Shown: positions 27,333-34,648 of the stretch, in pieces
Numbering within the stretch: the first letter of the stretch is position 1
Layout of the letters: each line of letters begins with the position of its first letter
NCBI RefSeq assembly: GCF_900188345.1
Contig: NZ_FZOD01000038.1
Coordinates: 1-64,000, forward strand
Length of the DNA stretch: 64,000 nt
Source of the DNA: Streptosporangium subroseum
GTDB taxonomy: Bacteria; Actinomycetota; Actinomycetes; Streptosporangiales; Streptosporangiaceae
Direction: 5' to 3'
The notes under the pieces: generated by a model
Database searches by the model: none
Told to the model about the DNA's origin: nothing
Seen by the model: only the letters and a program-made list of their open reading frames with translations
Position numbers and translations under genes: made by a program

Positions 27333-27431
27333 TGGTCGTTCACCGCTCCTCATTCGTTGCGCCGGCGGTCTCGGTTCCCGGCCGGCCGCATTCACCGTGG
27401 GGGTTCCCCGCGGACTGTCGCTCGCGGTTTC

Positions 27432-28313
27432 TCATCCCTTCACCGCTCCCGCCGACATGCCCTGCACCAGGTAGCGCTGGATGAAGGCGAAGACCAGCAC
27501 GACCGGCACCGCGGCGACGACGCCGCCGGCGGCCAGGGCGCCGAAGTCCACGCTGAACTCGCCCAGGGTGTAGGAGAGGCCGACGGGCACGGTGAACTTC
27601 TCCTGGTCGCTCACGAACATCAGCGCGAACAGGAAGTTGTTCCAGCTGTGAATGAAGGCGAACGAGCCGACGGCGACCAGCGCCGGGCGCAGCAGGGGCA
27701 GCACCACGGCGAAGAAGCCGCGCAGCCGGCCGCAGCCGTCCACCCAGGCGGCCTGCTCCAGCTCCACCGGGACGTTCCTGATGAAACCGCTGATCAGGAT
27801 GAGGGAGAGCGGCAGCTGGAAGACCGTCTCGGCGATCACCAGGCTCCACAGCGAGTTGACCAGGCCGAAGGTACGGAAGATCTCGAACAGCGGGATCAGC
27901 ATCATCGCGCCGGGGATGAACTGCGTGCAGAGCATTCCCATCATGAACAGCTTCTTGCCGCGGAAGTCGTAGCGGGCCAGGGCGTAGCCGCCCGCCAGCG
28001 CGATCACCGTGGTCATGAACAGCGAGGCGACGCCGACCATCAGGCTGTTCTGGAAGAAGATCGCGAAGCCGAGGTCGTTCCAGACGACCGCGAAGTTGTC
28101 AAAGGTGATCGGCCAGGGCAGCAGCGAGCTCGAACCCCTGGGCCGGAACGCGAACACCAGCATCCAGTAGAAGGGGACCAGCGTGAACACCAGGTAGAGC
28201 CCGAGGGGAACCCAGATCTGCCAGCGGCTGACCTTGTTCTTCTCCCCGCGCCCGGTCCGCGGGATCCGCGCGGGTGTGGACAGGCGTGGCCGTTCGGCCG
28301 TCTGGAGTGTCAT
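27432..28313 (-). CDS. Sugar ABC transporter permease (MalG type)
   Basis: The 293-residue membrane protein has an N-terminal cytoplasmic stretch rich in Arg, about six membrane segments, and the cytoplasmic EAA-loop ELEQAAWVDGCGRLRGFFAVVLPLLRP (given in part) that contacts the ATPase. It pairs with the MalF-type permease, whose stop overlaps its start by 4 bp. Substrate is inferred as uronate or oligogalacturonide from the operon. Confidence 0.88.
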   Translation of the reverse strand: MTLQTAERPRLSTPARIPRTGRGEKNKVSRWQIWVPLGLYLVFTLVPFYWMLVFAFRPRGSSSLLPWPITFDNFAVVWNDLGFAIFFQNSLMVGVASLFMTTVIALAGGYALARYDFRGKKLFMMGMLCTQFIPGAMMLIPLFEIFRTFGLVNSLWSLVIAETVFQLPLSLILISGFIRNVPVELEQAAWVDGCGRLRGFFAVVLPLLRPALVAVGSFAFIHSWNNFLFALMFVSDQEKFTVPVGLSYTLGEFSVDFGALAAGGVVAAVPVVLVFAFIQRYLVQGMSAGAVKG

Positions 28314-29224
28314 GCCTTCGCTCCGAACTTGCTCATCCGCAGGTAGGCGATCGAGAAGAAGGTCAGGATCAGGAAGGCGGCGGTCGTCAGCGCCGAGCCG
28401 TACCCGAAGTCATGGGACTGGACGGCCTTGGCCGCCACGTACAGCGGCAGCGTGGTCGTCGCGTGCGCCGGGCCGCCGCCGGTCAGCGTGTAGAGCAGGT
28501 CGACGTTGTTGAACTCCCACACGCAGCGCAGCAGCGTGGACAGGATGATCGCGTCCTTGAGGTGGGGCAGCGTGATGTGGAAGAACCGCCGCCGGCGCGA
28601 GGCGCCGTCCACCGAGGCCGCCTCGTAGAGCTCCTTGGAGATGCTCTGCAGGTCGGCCAGGAGCAGGATGGCGAAGAACGGCACCCCGCGCCAGAGCTCG
28701 GCGAGCACGGCCGCCCAGAAGACGGTGCCGGAGTTGGCCAGCGGGGCTGCGCCGTACTGCATGATTCCCAGGTCGGCGAGATAGCGCGAGACGCCGGTCG
28801 TCGGGTTGTAGAGCAGCACCCAGATGCCGGTGGTCAGCACCCCGGAGACCGCCCAGGGAGAGAACACCAGGGCCCGGGAGAGTCCCCGGCCGATGAAGCT
28901 CTCGTTCACGATCAACGCCAGGGCCAGGCCGAATATCAGTTGCAGGAAAACCTCGACGCCGACCCACTTGACGCTGAATCCGAGGCTCTGCCAGAACAGC
29001 GGATCCTCGAACAGCAGCCGGCGGAAGTTGTCGAGCCCGGCGAAGCCGTTGTCCCACGGTTTGGTGACGTTGTAGTTCTGCAGGCTGTAGTAGATGACGC
29101 TGGCCATCGGGTAGACGAGAAAGCCGAGCATCGCGACCACGGCGGGGGCGATCAGCAGGTAGGGGGTCCTGGCGGCGCGGCCTGGACGGCGGCGTATCCG
29201 GGGATTCGCCGTAGTGATTGCCAT
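28310..29224 (-). CDS. Sugar ABC transporter permease (MalF type), first gene of the operon
   Basis: The 304-residue permease starts at ATG 29224 behind GGAAGGAG; an upstream in-frame extension would read through the operator region and is unlikely. It has six membrane segments and an EAA-type loop with YEAASVDGASRRRRFFHITLPHL (given in part). It leads the minus-strand pectin/uronate operon. A LacI-type operator lies 34 bp upstream, with a TTGACG-like -35 at 29304-29299. Confidence 0.88.
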   Translation of the reverse strand: MAITTANPRIRRRPGRAARTPYLLIAPAVVAMLGFLVYPMASVIYYSLQNYNVTKPWDNGFAGLDNFRRLLFEDPLFWQSLGFSVKWVGVEVFLQLIFGLALALIVNESFIGRGLSRALVFSPWAVSGVLTTGIWVLLYNPTTGVSRYLADLGIMQYGAAPLANSGTVFWAAVLAELWRGVPFFAILLLADLQSISKELYEAASVDGASRRRRFFHITLPHLKDAIILSTLLRCVWEFNNVDLLYTLTGGGPAHATTTLPLYVAAKAVQSHDFGYGSALTTAAFLILTFFSIAYLRMSKFGAKA

Positions 29225-29257
29225 GCCGGCAACTCCTTCCGATTCGGCGTCACGGGC

Positions 29258-29271
29258 TGCAACCGGTTGCA
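29258..29271. promoter_or_regulatory. LacI operator upstream of the permease operon
   Basis: TGCAACCGGTTGCA is a perfect 14-bp CG-centred palindrome, the form of LacI/GalR operators. It sits just downstream of a weak promoter reading to the left (TTGACG, 17 bp, CAATGT). A near copy overlaps the regulator's own promoter. Confidence 0.7.
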
Positions 29272-29411
29272 TGAAACATTGCTGACATCTCCGAGCAACG
29301 TCAAGGGCCCAATTTGGTAAACCCTTTCCCAGCTGCTGGTTCGTTGGGATTTAAGGGGATTGAGGTGCTCAAACCAGTCGTACGATGATCCGGACGGTCG
29401 ACGACTCGACG

Positions 29412-29440
29412 TTGACAGCGATACAACCGCTTGCATTAAT
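29412..29440 (+). promoter_or_regulatory. Promoter of the LacI gene with operator in its spacer
   Basis: TTGACA (29412-29417), a 17-bp spacer and ATTAAT (29435-29440) make a good sigma-70-like promoter. The spacer and -10 edge carry TACAACCGCTTGCA (29422-29435), which differs at two bases from the operator at 29258, so autoregulation is likely. Confidence 0.65.
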
Positions 29441-29468
29441 GTGCTGCAGGGCGCGACGAAGGAGCACA

Positions 29469-30440
29469 GTGGCAGCGACGATCAGGGACGTGGCACAGGC
29501 ATCGGGAGTCCATGTCTCGACCGTGTCCCGCACCTTCTCCGCGCCTCACCTGGTGAACACCGAGACGCGCAGCCGCGTGCTCGCGGTGGCCGAGGATCTC
29601 GGTTACCGGCCCAACCGCGCCGCCCGCGCGCTCACCACCGGCAGGACCCACAACCTCGGCCTGATCGTCGCCGACATCTCCAACCCGTTCTTCCCACCGT
29701 TGATCAAGGCGGCCCAGGCGCACGCCAGGGCGCGTGACTATCACGTGTTCGTGGCCGACACCGACGAGGACCCGCAGGTGGAGGAGGAGCTGATCCAGAC
29801 CCTCACCAAGCAGGTCGACGGGGTCCTGCTCTGCAGCCCGCGACTGTCCAACCGGGTGATAGAGCGGCTCCACGCCGACGTGCCGTTCGTGGTGGTGAAC
29901 CGGCGGGTGAAGGGGATGTCGACCATCCTGATGGACGTGGGTCAGGGCGCCCGGCTCGCGATCGAGCACCTGACCGGGCTGGGTCACCGCCGGATCGCCC
30001 TGCTCTCGGGGCCGAGCGGCTCGTGGACCAGCGAGGAGATGCGCGCGGCCGCCACCGCGATGGACGACGTCGACCTGGTGATCCTCGGTCCCAACGCGCC
30101 CACCGAGCAGGGCGGCCTCGCCGTCGCCGACGAGGTGATCGCCTCCGGCGCGACGGGCGTGCTCGCCTACAACGACCTGATCGCCCTCGGGCTCATCGAG
30201 GGGCTCTACGAGCGCGGCGTGCGGGTACCGGCGGACATCAGCGTGGTCGGCGTCGACGACATCGTCTCCGGACGGCTGAACCGGCCCAAGCTGACCACCG
30301 TGGCCATGCCCACGGCCGCCGCGGGACGGATGGCCGTCGACCTGCTGCTGCAGTCCGTCAACGACGGCGCCGCCACCGCGCTGGCGACCCTGGAGACCAG
30401 CCTGATCGTCCGCGAGTCCACCGGAGAGGCACGACGTTGA
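29469..30440 (+). CDS. LacI-family repressor of the pectin/uronate operon
   Basis: The 323-residue protein starts at a GTG behind AAGGAG. The N-terminal LacI helix-turn-helix reads TIRDVAQASGVHVSTVSRTF (residues 4-23) with the hinge GYRPNRAARAL, and the rest is a periplasmic-binding-like sensor domain with VVGVDDI. It faces away from the permease operon; both promoters carry the same type of palindrome. An uronate or galactarate derivative is the likely inducer, by inference. Confidence 0.88.
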   Translation: MAATIRDVAQASGVHVSTVSRTFSAPHLVNTETRSRVLAVAEDLGYRPNRAARALTTGRTHNLGLIVADISNPFFPPLIKAAQAHARARDYHVFVADTDEDPQVEEELIQTLTKQVDGVLLCSPRLSNRVIERLHADVPFVVVNRRVKGMSTILMDVGQGARLAIEHLTGLGHRRIALLSGPSGSWTSEEMRAAATAMDDVDLVILGPNAPTEQGGLAVADEVIASGATGVLAYNDLIALGLIEGLYERGVRVPADISVVGVDDIVSGRLNRPKLTTVAMPTAAAGRMAVDLLLQSVNDGAATALATLETSLIVRESTGEARR

Positions 30441-30489
30441 CCGCCGCCCCGCGGCTGAGGCCCGGGGTTCCCACGCCCAAGGAGTTTCG

Positions 30490-31443
30490 ATGAACTTCGG
30501 AGTCACCCCGTCAGGGGAGCAGGTCGAGCGGCACGTGCTGACGAACGGGCGGATGCGCGCCTCGATCCTCAGTTACGGTGCGATCCTGCAGTCCCTGGAG
30601 GTCTCCGGGGTCGATGTGGTGCTCGGCTACACCGCCCTCGGCGACTACCTGACCCGCAGCCGCTACTTCGGCGCGGTCGTCGGCCGGTACGGCAACCGCA
30701 TCGCGGGCGGGCGGTTCACCCTCGACGACGTCCCCTACGAGCTGCCGGTCAACAACGGGCCCAACAGCCTGCACGGCGGGCCGGGCGGCTTCTCCAACCG
30801 TGTGTGGCGGGTGGCCGGGGTCTCCGATTCGGCGGTGACGCTGGCGTACGTCAGCGCCGACGGCGAGGAGGGCTATCCGGGCACGCTGACCGTCTCGCTC
30901 ACCTACACGCTGACCGAGGACGCGCTGCGGCTGGACTACCGCGCGACCACCGACGCGCCGACCGTGCTGAACCTGACGAACCACTCCTACTTCAACCTCG
31001 CCGGGGACGGCGACATCCTCAAGCACGTGGTCCGCATCGACGCCGGCCGCTACCTGCCCGTCGACTCCACCAAGATCCCGACCGGCGAGCTCGCCCCGGT
31101 GGCGGGCACCGCGTTCGACTTCACGACCCCGTACGAGGTCGGAGCCCGGATCGACGACCCCCTGCTGGGCGGCGGCTACGACCACTGCTACGTCCTGAAC
31201 GGCGGCATCGAGGTCCTCGAACCGGTCAGCGGGCGGGTCATGGAGGTCTCCACCACCGAGCCGGGCGTGCAGTTCTACTCCGGCAACATGCTGGACGGCA
31301 TCGCCACCGCGTACGGCACGCACGCCGGCCTCTGCCTGGAGACCCAGCACTTCCCCGACTCACCGAACCAGGCGCACTTCCCGTCCACGGTCCTTCGCCC
31401 CGGCGAGGAGTTCACCTCCACGACGAGCTACCGCTTCCCCTGA
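30490..31443 (+). CDS. galM: Aldose 1-epimerase (mutarotase)
   Basis: The 317-residue protein follows AAGGAG and has the mutarotase signature residues: Asn-Arg in GRYGNRI, His in NSLHGG, the catalytic His of NLTNHSYFNL, and the catalytic Glu in CLETQHFPDSPN. It interconverts the anomers of free sugars such as galactose or glucuronic/galacturonic acids. It is 49 bp downstream of the LacI gene in the same direction and likely shares its promoter, so it serves the same sugar pathway. Confidence 0.88.
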   Translation: MNFGVTPSGEQVERHVLTNGRMRASILSYGAILQSLEVSGVDVVLGYTALGDYLTRSRYFGAVVGRYGNRIAGGRFTLDDVPYELPVNNGPNSLHGGPGGFSNRVWRVAGVSDSAVTLAYVSADGEEGYPGTLTVSLTYTLTEDALRLDYRATTDAPTVLNLTNHSYFNLAGDGDILKHVVRIDAGRYLPVDSTKIPTGELAPVAGTAFDFTTPYEVGARIDDPLLGGGYDHCYVLNGGIEVLEPVSGRVMEVSTTEPGVQFYSGNMLDGIATAYGTHAGLCLETQHFPDSPNQAHFPSTVLRPGEEFTSTTSYRFP

Positions 31444-31547
31444 CACCACCTGGCCGCAGCCAATCGGACACCGTCGAAAGCGGCATGGAGGGCGGAGGCG
31501 ACGGCAACGATACTTCTCCCATATCACCGCCCGATGGCCCGTTGTAT

Positions 31548-31991
31548 TCAATCTTCCAATCGAAGAACCGGTAATTGACAACCGTGTATCCCAAGCTTGG
31601 CCATCAAGGAAGCGACCCCTTCGCGAACGAATGGGTAGACGTCCCGCCAGGCTATCGCGTCACAGAATAATTTGAGCGCCTCTTGATCCTTTTCGTCAAC
31701 CCATGCGTCCAGACTTTTATCGCGAGGCGCGTATGTGGCGACCAAAGAGATGGACAGATTGGCTACCGGTTTTGAATCTTCATCGACCAGTTGCCCGGTA
31801 ACATCGAATTTAAAGGACAGCGAACGATCGGCGGAAGCCGCGCCTGCATTCATTGACAGGTGTAGGTTTTGCCCATTTCCGGGTTCGAGGCGTTCTGCAG
31901 AGAAGGCTACCGTTGCAACATCCTGTATCTCAACAAGATTGGCGATTTCTCCGACCGATGATGTTACGGGTTGATGGTTTTCATGACTCAT
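31548..31991 (-). CDS. SecB-like chaperone of a toxin-antitoxin-chaperone module
   Basis: The 147-residue acidic protein resembles the SecB fold: an N-terminal strand VEIQDVATVAFSAERL, a long beta hairpin SLSFKFDVTGQLVDED, then the characteristic C-terminal VYPFVREGVASLMAKLGI followed by LPVLRL, which parallels YPYARE...L in SecB and in Rv1957 of the mycobacterial TAC system. Its ATG overlaps the antitoxin stop as ATGA. In TAC systems the chaperone binds and protects the antitoxin. It would be unusual as a general export chaperone here, as most actinobacteria lack SecB. Call by pattern only. Confidence 0.7.
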   Translation of the reverse strand: MSHENHQPVTSSVGEIANLVEIQDVATVAFSAERLEPGNGQNLHLSMNAGAASADRSLSFKFDVTGQLVDEDSKPVANLSISLVATYAPRDKSLDAWVDEKDQEALKLFCDAIAWRDVYPFVREGVASLMAKLGIHGCQLPVLRLED

Positions 31992-32512
31992 CGCGTGACC
32001 AAATTTCTTCCACCGAGAGGTGTGAACTGGTCGGCCGACGGCAGCGGTGTTAATTCAGCTTCAAAGCGGACAGACTCTGTTATTCCAACATGCGTAGAAG
32101 CAATCCATCGCACCAGCATGGGCTTCTCGTCTGATTCGTTTGTAATGAAAACTCCCGATGTGGTGGGCTGAGGCCGTCGAACTCGCCAGTCCTGAGAAAT
32201 CGGCCGGACCTCTCGCTGCTCCAACGCGGCCTCTCGCGGCTCACCGGTGCGGACAAGACGAACATCGAGTTCGAAGCCCATGGCATGTAGGTAATCGGCG
32301 AGCGTATTAATGCGAACGTTTCCGTCGCCGCGTAGCACTTGATTTACGGCGGATCGACGTACGCCAACGGACCCGGCTACTTCGCTCTGCGAAAGCCTGG
32401 ACAGTTTGAGCGCCTGATGAAGAGCGCCTAAAATCTCATGGCGCAGCCGAGCTGCTGCCAACGCCCGAGCACCACGAGCAGTAGAAGCAAATCGATCATA
32501 GAGACTCTTCAT
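31988..32512 (-). CDS. XRE-family antitoxin with long C-terminal extension
   Basis: The 174-residue protein has a helix-turn-helix at about residues 32-63 (LSRLSQSEVAGSVGVRRSAV) and a further 80 to 90 residues with PTTSGVFITNES and FEAELTPLPSAD. The extension is longer than in ordinary HigA proteins and may be the chaperone-addiction segment of TAC antitoxins; this is inference. The ATG at 32512 overlaps the toxin stop (ATGA) and uses GGAGGGAGG inside the toxin gene; a longer frame to 32539 would lie within the toxin. It overlaps the SecB-like gene the same way. Confidence 0.82.
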   Translation of the reverse strand: MKSLYDRFASTARGARALAAARLRHEILGALHQALKLSRLSQSEVAGSVGVRRSAVNQVLRGDGNVRINTLADYLHAMGFELDVRLVRTGEPREAALEQREVRPISQDWRVRRPQPTTSGVFITNESDEKPMLVRWIASTHVGITESVRFEAELTPLPSADQFTPLGGRNLVTR

Positions 32513-32925
32513 GATGCTAGATCCTCCCTCCTGACCCAAATGGCCTCGTCGATATAACCGCGTGGCGTCCGCCAGGATTTCTTGATGAACCCGCTGGTTA
32601 ACCGGATCGCCCCTATCGACGACTTTGGGACATCAAAAAAAGGCAATCGTACGTCGCCTGCCTTGATCTCCTTGATGCCATCCCGCAATTCATTGAGCTC
32701 TCTGGGGATGGCGAGCGATCCCGTGATTGCATACCGTTCGAATCGAACAAGGATATCGGCGAGTCTCTCGGCGTCCCTGCGAGCCCGCGATGCTTCCAGC
32801 TTCTTGATGAAGGCATCGGCCCTGCACTCGCCCGCAATGGTTCTGGCCGCCTCGATCATCTTGGCCGCACCCCACTCGTAGTAGGTACGCCCGCAGTCCG
32901 GGCACAGGCTCCTGTGTACAGTCAA
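32509..32925 (-). CDS. HigB/RelE-superfamily toxin with N-terminal Cys knuckle
   Basis: The 138-residue protein ends in a Gp49/HigB-like segment: LNELRDGIKEIKAGDVRLPFF, then IRLTSGFIKKSWRTPRGYIDEA, the region where these mRNA endonuclease toxins have GFVKKTxKTP. The N-terminal 35 residues with CPDCGRTYYEWG are extra and may bind zinc. The TTG start at 32925 lies inside a perfect operator palindrome, so leaderless translation is possible. It is first in a three-gene ATGA-linked operon with an XRE antitoxin and a SecB-like protein. Local GC content is clearly lower than the flanks, suggesting transfer. Confidence 0.75.
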   Translation of the reverse strand: MTVHRSLCPDCGRTYYEWGAAKMIEAARTIAGECRADAFIKKLEASRARRDAERLADILVRFERYAITGSLAIPRELNELRDGIKEIKAGDVRLPFFDVPKSSIGAIRLTSGFIKKSWRTPRGYIDEAIWVRREDLAS

Positions 32926-32933
32926 AACTGTAC
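32916..32933. promoter_or_regulatory. Perfect operator palindrome over the toxin start codon
   Basis: GTACAGTCAAAACTGTAC has 7-bp arms and a 4-bp spacer; the TTG start of the toxin (32925-32923) falls in its centre. It is the probable site for the XRE antitoxin. Confidence 0.6.
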
Positions 32934-33357
32934 CTCTCGGTGTCGCATCTGTCTCTAGCGGGTTCGCGAAGAACTCACATTGACGCAGTGATGACGTTCG
33001 CTTTTCACGAAATGCCGGGAAACCTTACTGATCTGTTACAGGGCAGGATCGCTCATCCGTCTGTGGCCGGAGGTATGAAGGTACACGCAATGGCTGGAAT
33101 CGGTTGGCCAATCCTCGGCGATCCACCGGTGCAAAAACCTCGCACGACTGCTGCTATATAAACGAAATGCCTTTGTTTGGTTATATGGGCGAATTTAACT
33201 CAATTCCGAAGAGGGAGCCGCCGGAACTGATACCGGGCTAAAGATCATTGGATCGCGCCCGCCGGAGTGAGTTCCCTGAGTAGAGAGTGGGCGAACCTCG
33301 GGCCGTGTAGGTTCAACACCTTCGCCATCGACAGCCACACGCAGGCAAAGGTGCAGG
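32934..33357. other. AT-richer divergent region between the two toxin modules
   Basis: No supported gene. It holds an AT-rich inverted repeat with arms ATATAA (33156) and TTATAT (33181-33186), and AACCT/AGGTT arms at 33294-33313 that could be a weak operator for the right module. A 73-codon frame at 32940-33161 (+) shows no recognisable family. Promoters for both modules should lie here. Confidence 0.5.
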
Positions 33358-33720
33358 GTGAAGGACAGACCGAGATCAACGTGGCAGCTCTACACCACGG
33401 CTTCTGGATCTGCCGTGGTGAGCAAGGAGATCCACGAGGTCTTGCAGGGCAAGTCGCCGATGGTGGAGCTGGGAAACCTCATGCAGCGCATCGAGGACGG
33501 CGAGACGCTTCGACGCGACACCAGGCCTCTGAGCAGGGAGCTGCACGAGGCTCGGCTCACCCGTGAGACGAACGAGTATCGCCTGTACTACGCCGTCAAC
33601 CCCCGCGGGGAACACGTGCTTCTCGCTCTCAAGTTCCAGCTGAAGGGAAGCTCGGGAGCTCAAGACAGAGCCATGGAAGTCGCGCGGGATCGGCTGACCG
33701 AGTGGCGGGGCAGGATATAA
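33358..33720 (+). CDS. RelE/HigB-family toxin of the right-hand module
   Basis: The 120-residue basic protein fits the phage-Gp49/HigB type: STWQLYTTASGSAVVSKEI at the start, then LGNLMQRIEDGETLRRDTRPLSRELHEARLT (given in part) and YRLYYAVNPRGEHVLLALKFQLKGS. Such toxins cut mRNA on ribosomes. Order toxin-first matches higBA. GTG 33358 was chosen; the ribosome site is weak, and GTG 33418 would cut off the conserved N-terminal strand. It is 26 bp upstream of an XRE antitoxin gene and divergent from the other toxin gene. Confidence 0.75.
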   Translation: MKDRPRSTWQLYTTASGSAVVSKEIHEVLQGKSPMVELGNLMQRIEDGETLRRDTRPLSRELHEARLTRETNEYRLYYAVNPRGEHVLLALKFQLKGSSGAQDRAMEVARDRLTEWRGRI

Positions 33721-33746
33721 GGTGAACCCGATATGAGGAGGTCATG

Positions 33747-34163
33747 ATGGATCAGCACATCGCCGATCTGCTGGGCATCGATCTGGACGACCCCGCCGTG
33801 CGCCGAGAGAGCGCGGCCGTTGAGCGTGACATGCGGCTGATCGAGACCCTCGTGAGGACCCGCAAACAGCTCGGCCTCTCTCAGGCGGAGGTGGCGAGCC
33901 GGATGGAGCGCAGCCAGCCATCCGTCTCCGACTTCGAGCGCGTCGGCGGAGACCCCCATCTCTCCACGATCCGCCGGTACGCCCTGGCCATCGGAGCCGA
34001 GGTCCGCCACACGGTCTGCGTGACGGTGGTCGAGCAACCCGCCACTCAGGCGCCCTCCTCACTCATCGTTCACATGGAGGACGCCAGGGGGGAGTCATCC
34101 ATGGCGACGCAGAGCAGCGCGACGGGTGCCATGGCGGTCAATCTGATTCACAGGAGCGCATGA
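33747..34163 (+). CDS. XRE-family antitoxin of the right-hand module
   Basis: The 138-residue protein has a helix-turn-helix at about residues 37-60 (RKQLGLSQAEVASRMERSQP) followed by the HigA-like IRRYALAIGAEV, and a Ser/Thr-rich C-terminal tail. ATG 33747 has AGGAGG at the best distance; ATG 33744 is adjacent. The stop overlaps the ATG of the DUF6941-like gene (ATGA), as in the left module where the antitoxin stop overlaps the SecB-like start. Confidence 0.83.
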   Translation: MDQHIADLLGIDLDDPAVRRESAAVERDMRLIETLVRTRKQLGLSQAEVASRMERSQPSVSDFERVGGDPHLSTIRRYALAIGAEVRHTVCVTVVEQPATQAPSSLIVHMEDARGESSMATQSSATGAMAVNLIHRSA

Positions 34164-34606
34164 TGCAGGCGTTCCTTCTCCTGTGCGACTCGGCTCAACC
34201 CGACCTGGCCACGGGGAAAATCCATATGCTCGGCGCCGGCTGGTCGGTGACCGGACCCGCCGTTCCACCGATGACGATCGCGGTCTTCCTCCGCCTGTCG
34301 TGGAGCGAAGCGAGTTCGCCGCACGAGTTCAGCCTGGACCTGGTCGATGATGACGGTAAGCCCGTGACGGCGCTTTCCCAGGAGGGTGACAGGCCGATTC
34401 AGTTCAGCGGGAACATCGGTCTGGACAATGCGGCACAGGCGGCGGCCGACGAAAATCTTCGCAAGATAGGACTGCAGAGCAGCTTTACGGTAAACGTGCC
34501 GCCCCCGCCCCTGAATCCGGGCTGTCATTACAAATGGGCCTTCACCGTGGACGGTGAAGAGCTGTCCAGCATCCCCTTCAGCATTCGGCCGCTTCCGGAA
34601 GACTGA
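34160..34606 (+). CDS. DUF6941-like protein, third gene of the right-hand toxin module
   Basis: The 148-residue protein begins FLLLCDSAQPD and has GKIHMLGAGWSVTGP, a pattern of the DUF6941 family; several beta strands and a FSIRPLPED end suggest a beta-sandwich. There is no signal peptide or membrane segment. It overlaps the antitoxin gene by ATGA, so it is very probably made with it. In position it corresponds to the SecB-like chaperone of the left module. Its function is unknown; a role in binding the antitoxin or sensing is speculation. Confidence 0.7.
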   Translation: MMQAFLLLCDSAQPDLATGKIHMLGAGWSVTGPAVPPMTIAVFLRLSWSEASSPHEFSLDLVDDDGKPVTALSQEGDRPIQFSGNIGLDNAAQAAADENLRKIGLQSSFTVNVPPPPLNPGCHYKWAFTVDGEELSSIPFSIRPLPED

Positions 34607-34648
34607 AGAGGAGAGCGAAAAGCCGGTGGGGCTTGATGCGGGTGGCCG

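Noticed and set aside
25224..28346. 1040-codon plus-strand open frame across several genes
   Set aside because: Crosses four minus-strand genes with clear families; a high-GC antisense artefact.
32940..33161. 73-codon frame between the toxin modules
   Set aside because: No family, no ribosome site, and it overlaps the expected promoter region.
31450..33260. Insertion sequence or prophage as origin of the low-GC island
   Set aside because: No transposase, integrase, terminal inverted repeats or target duplication could be seen; the composition difference alone does not define a mobile element.
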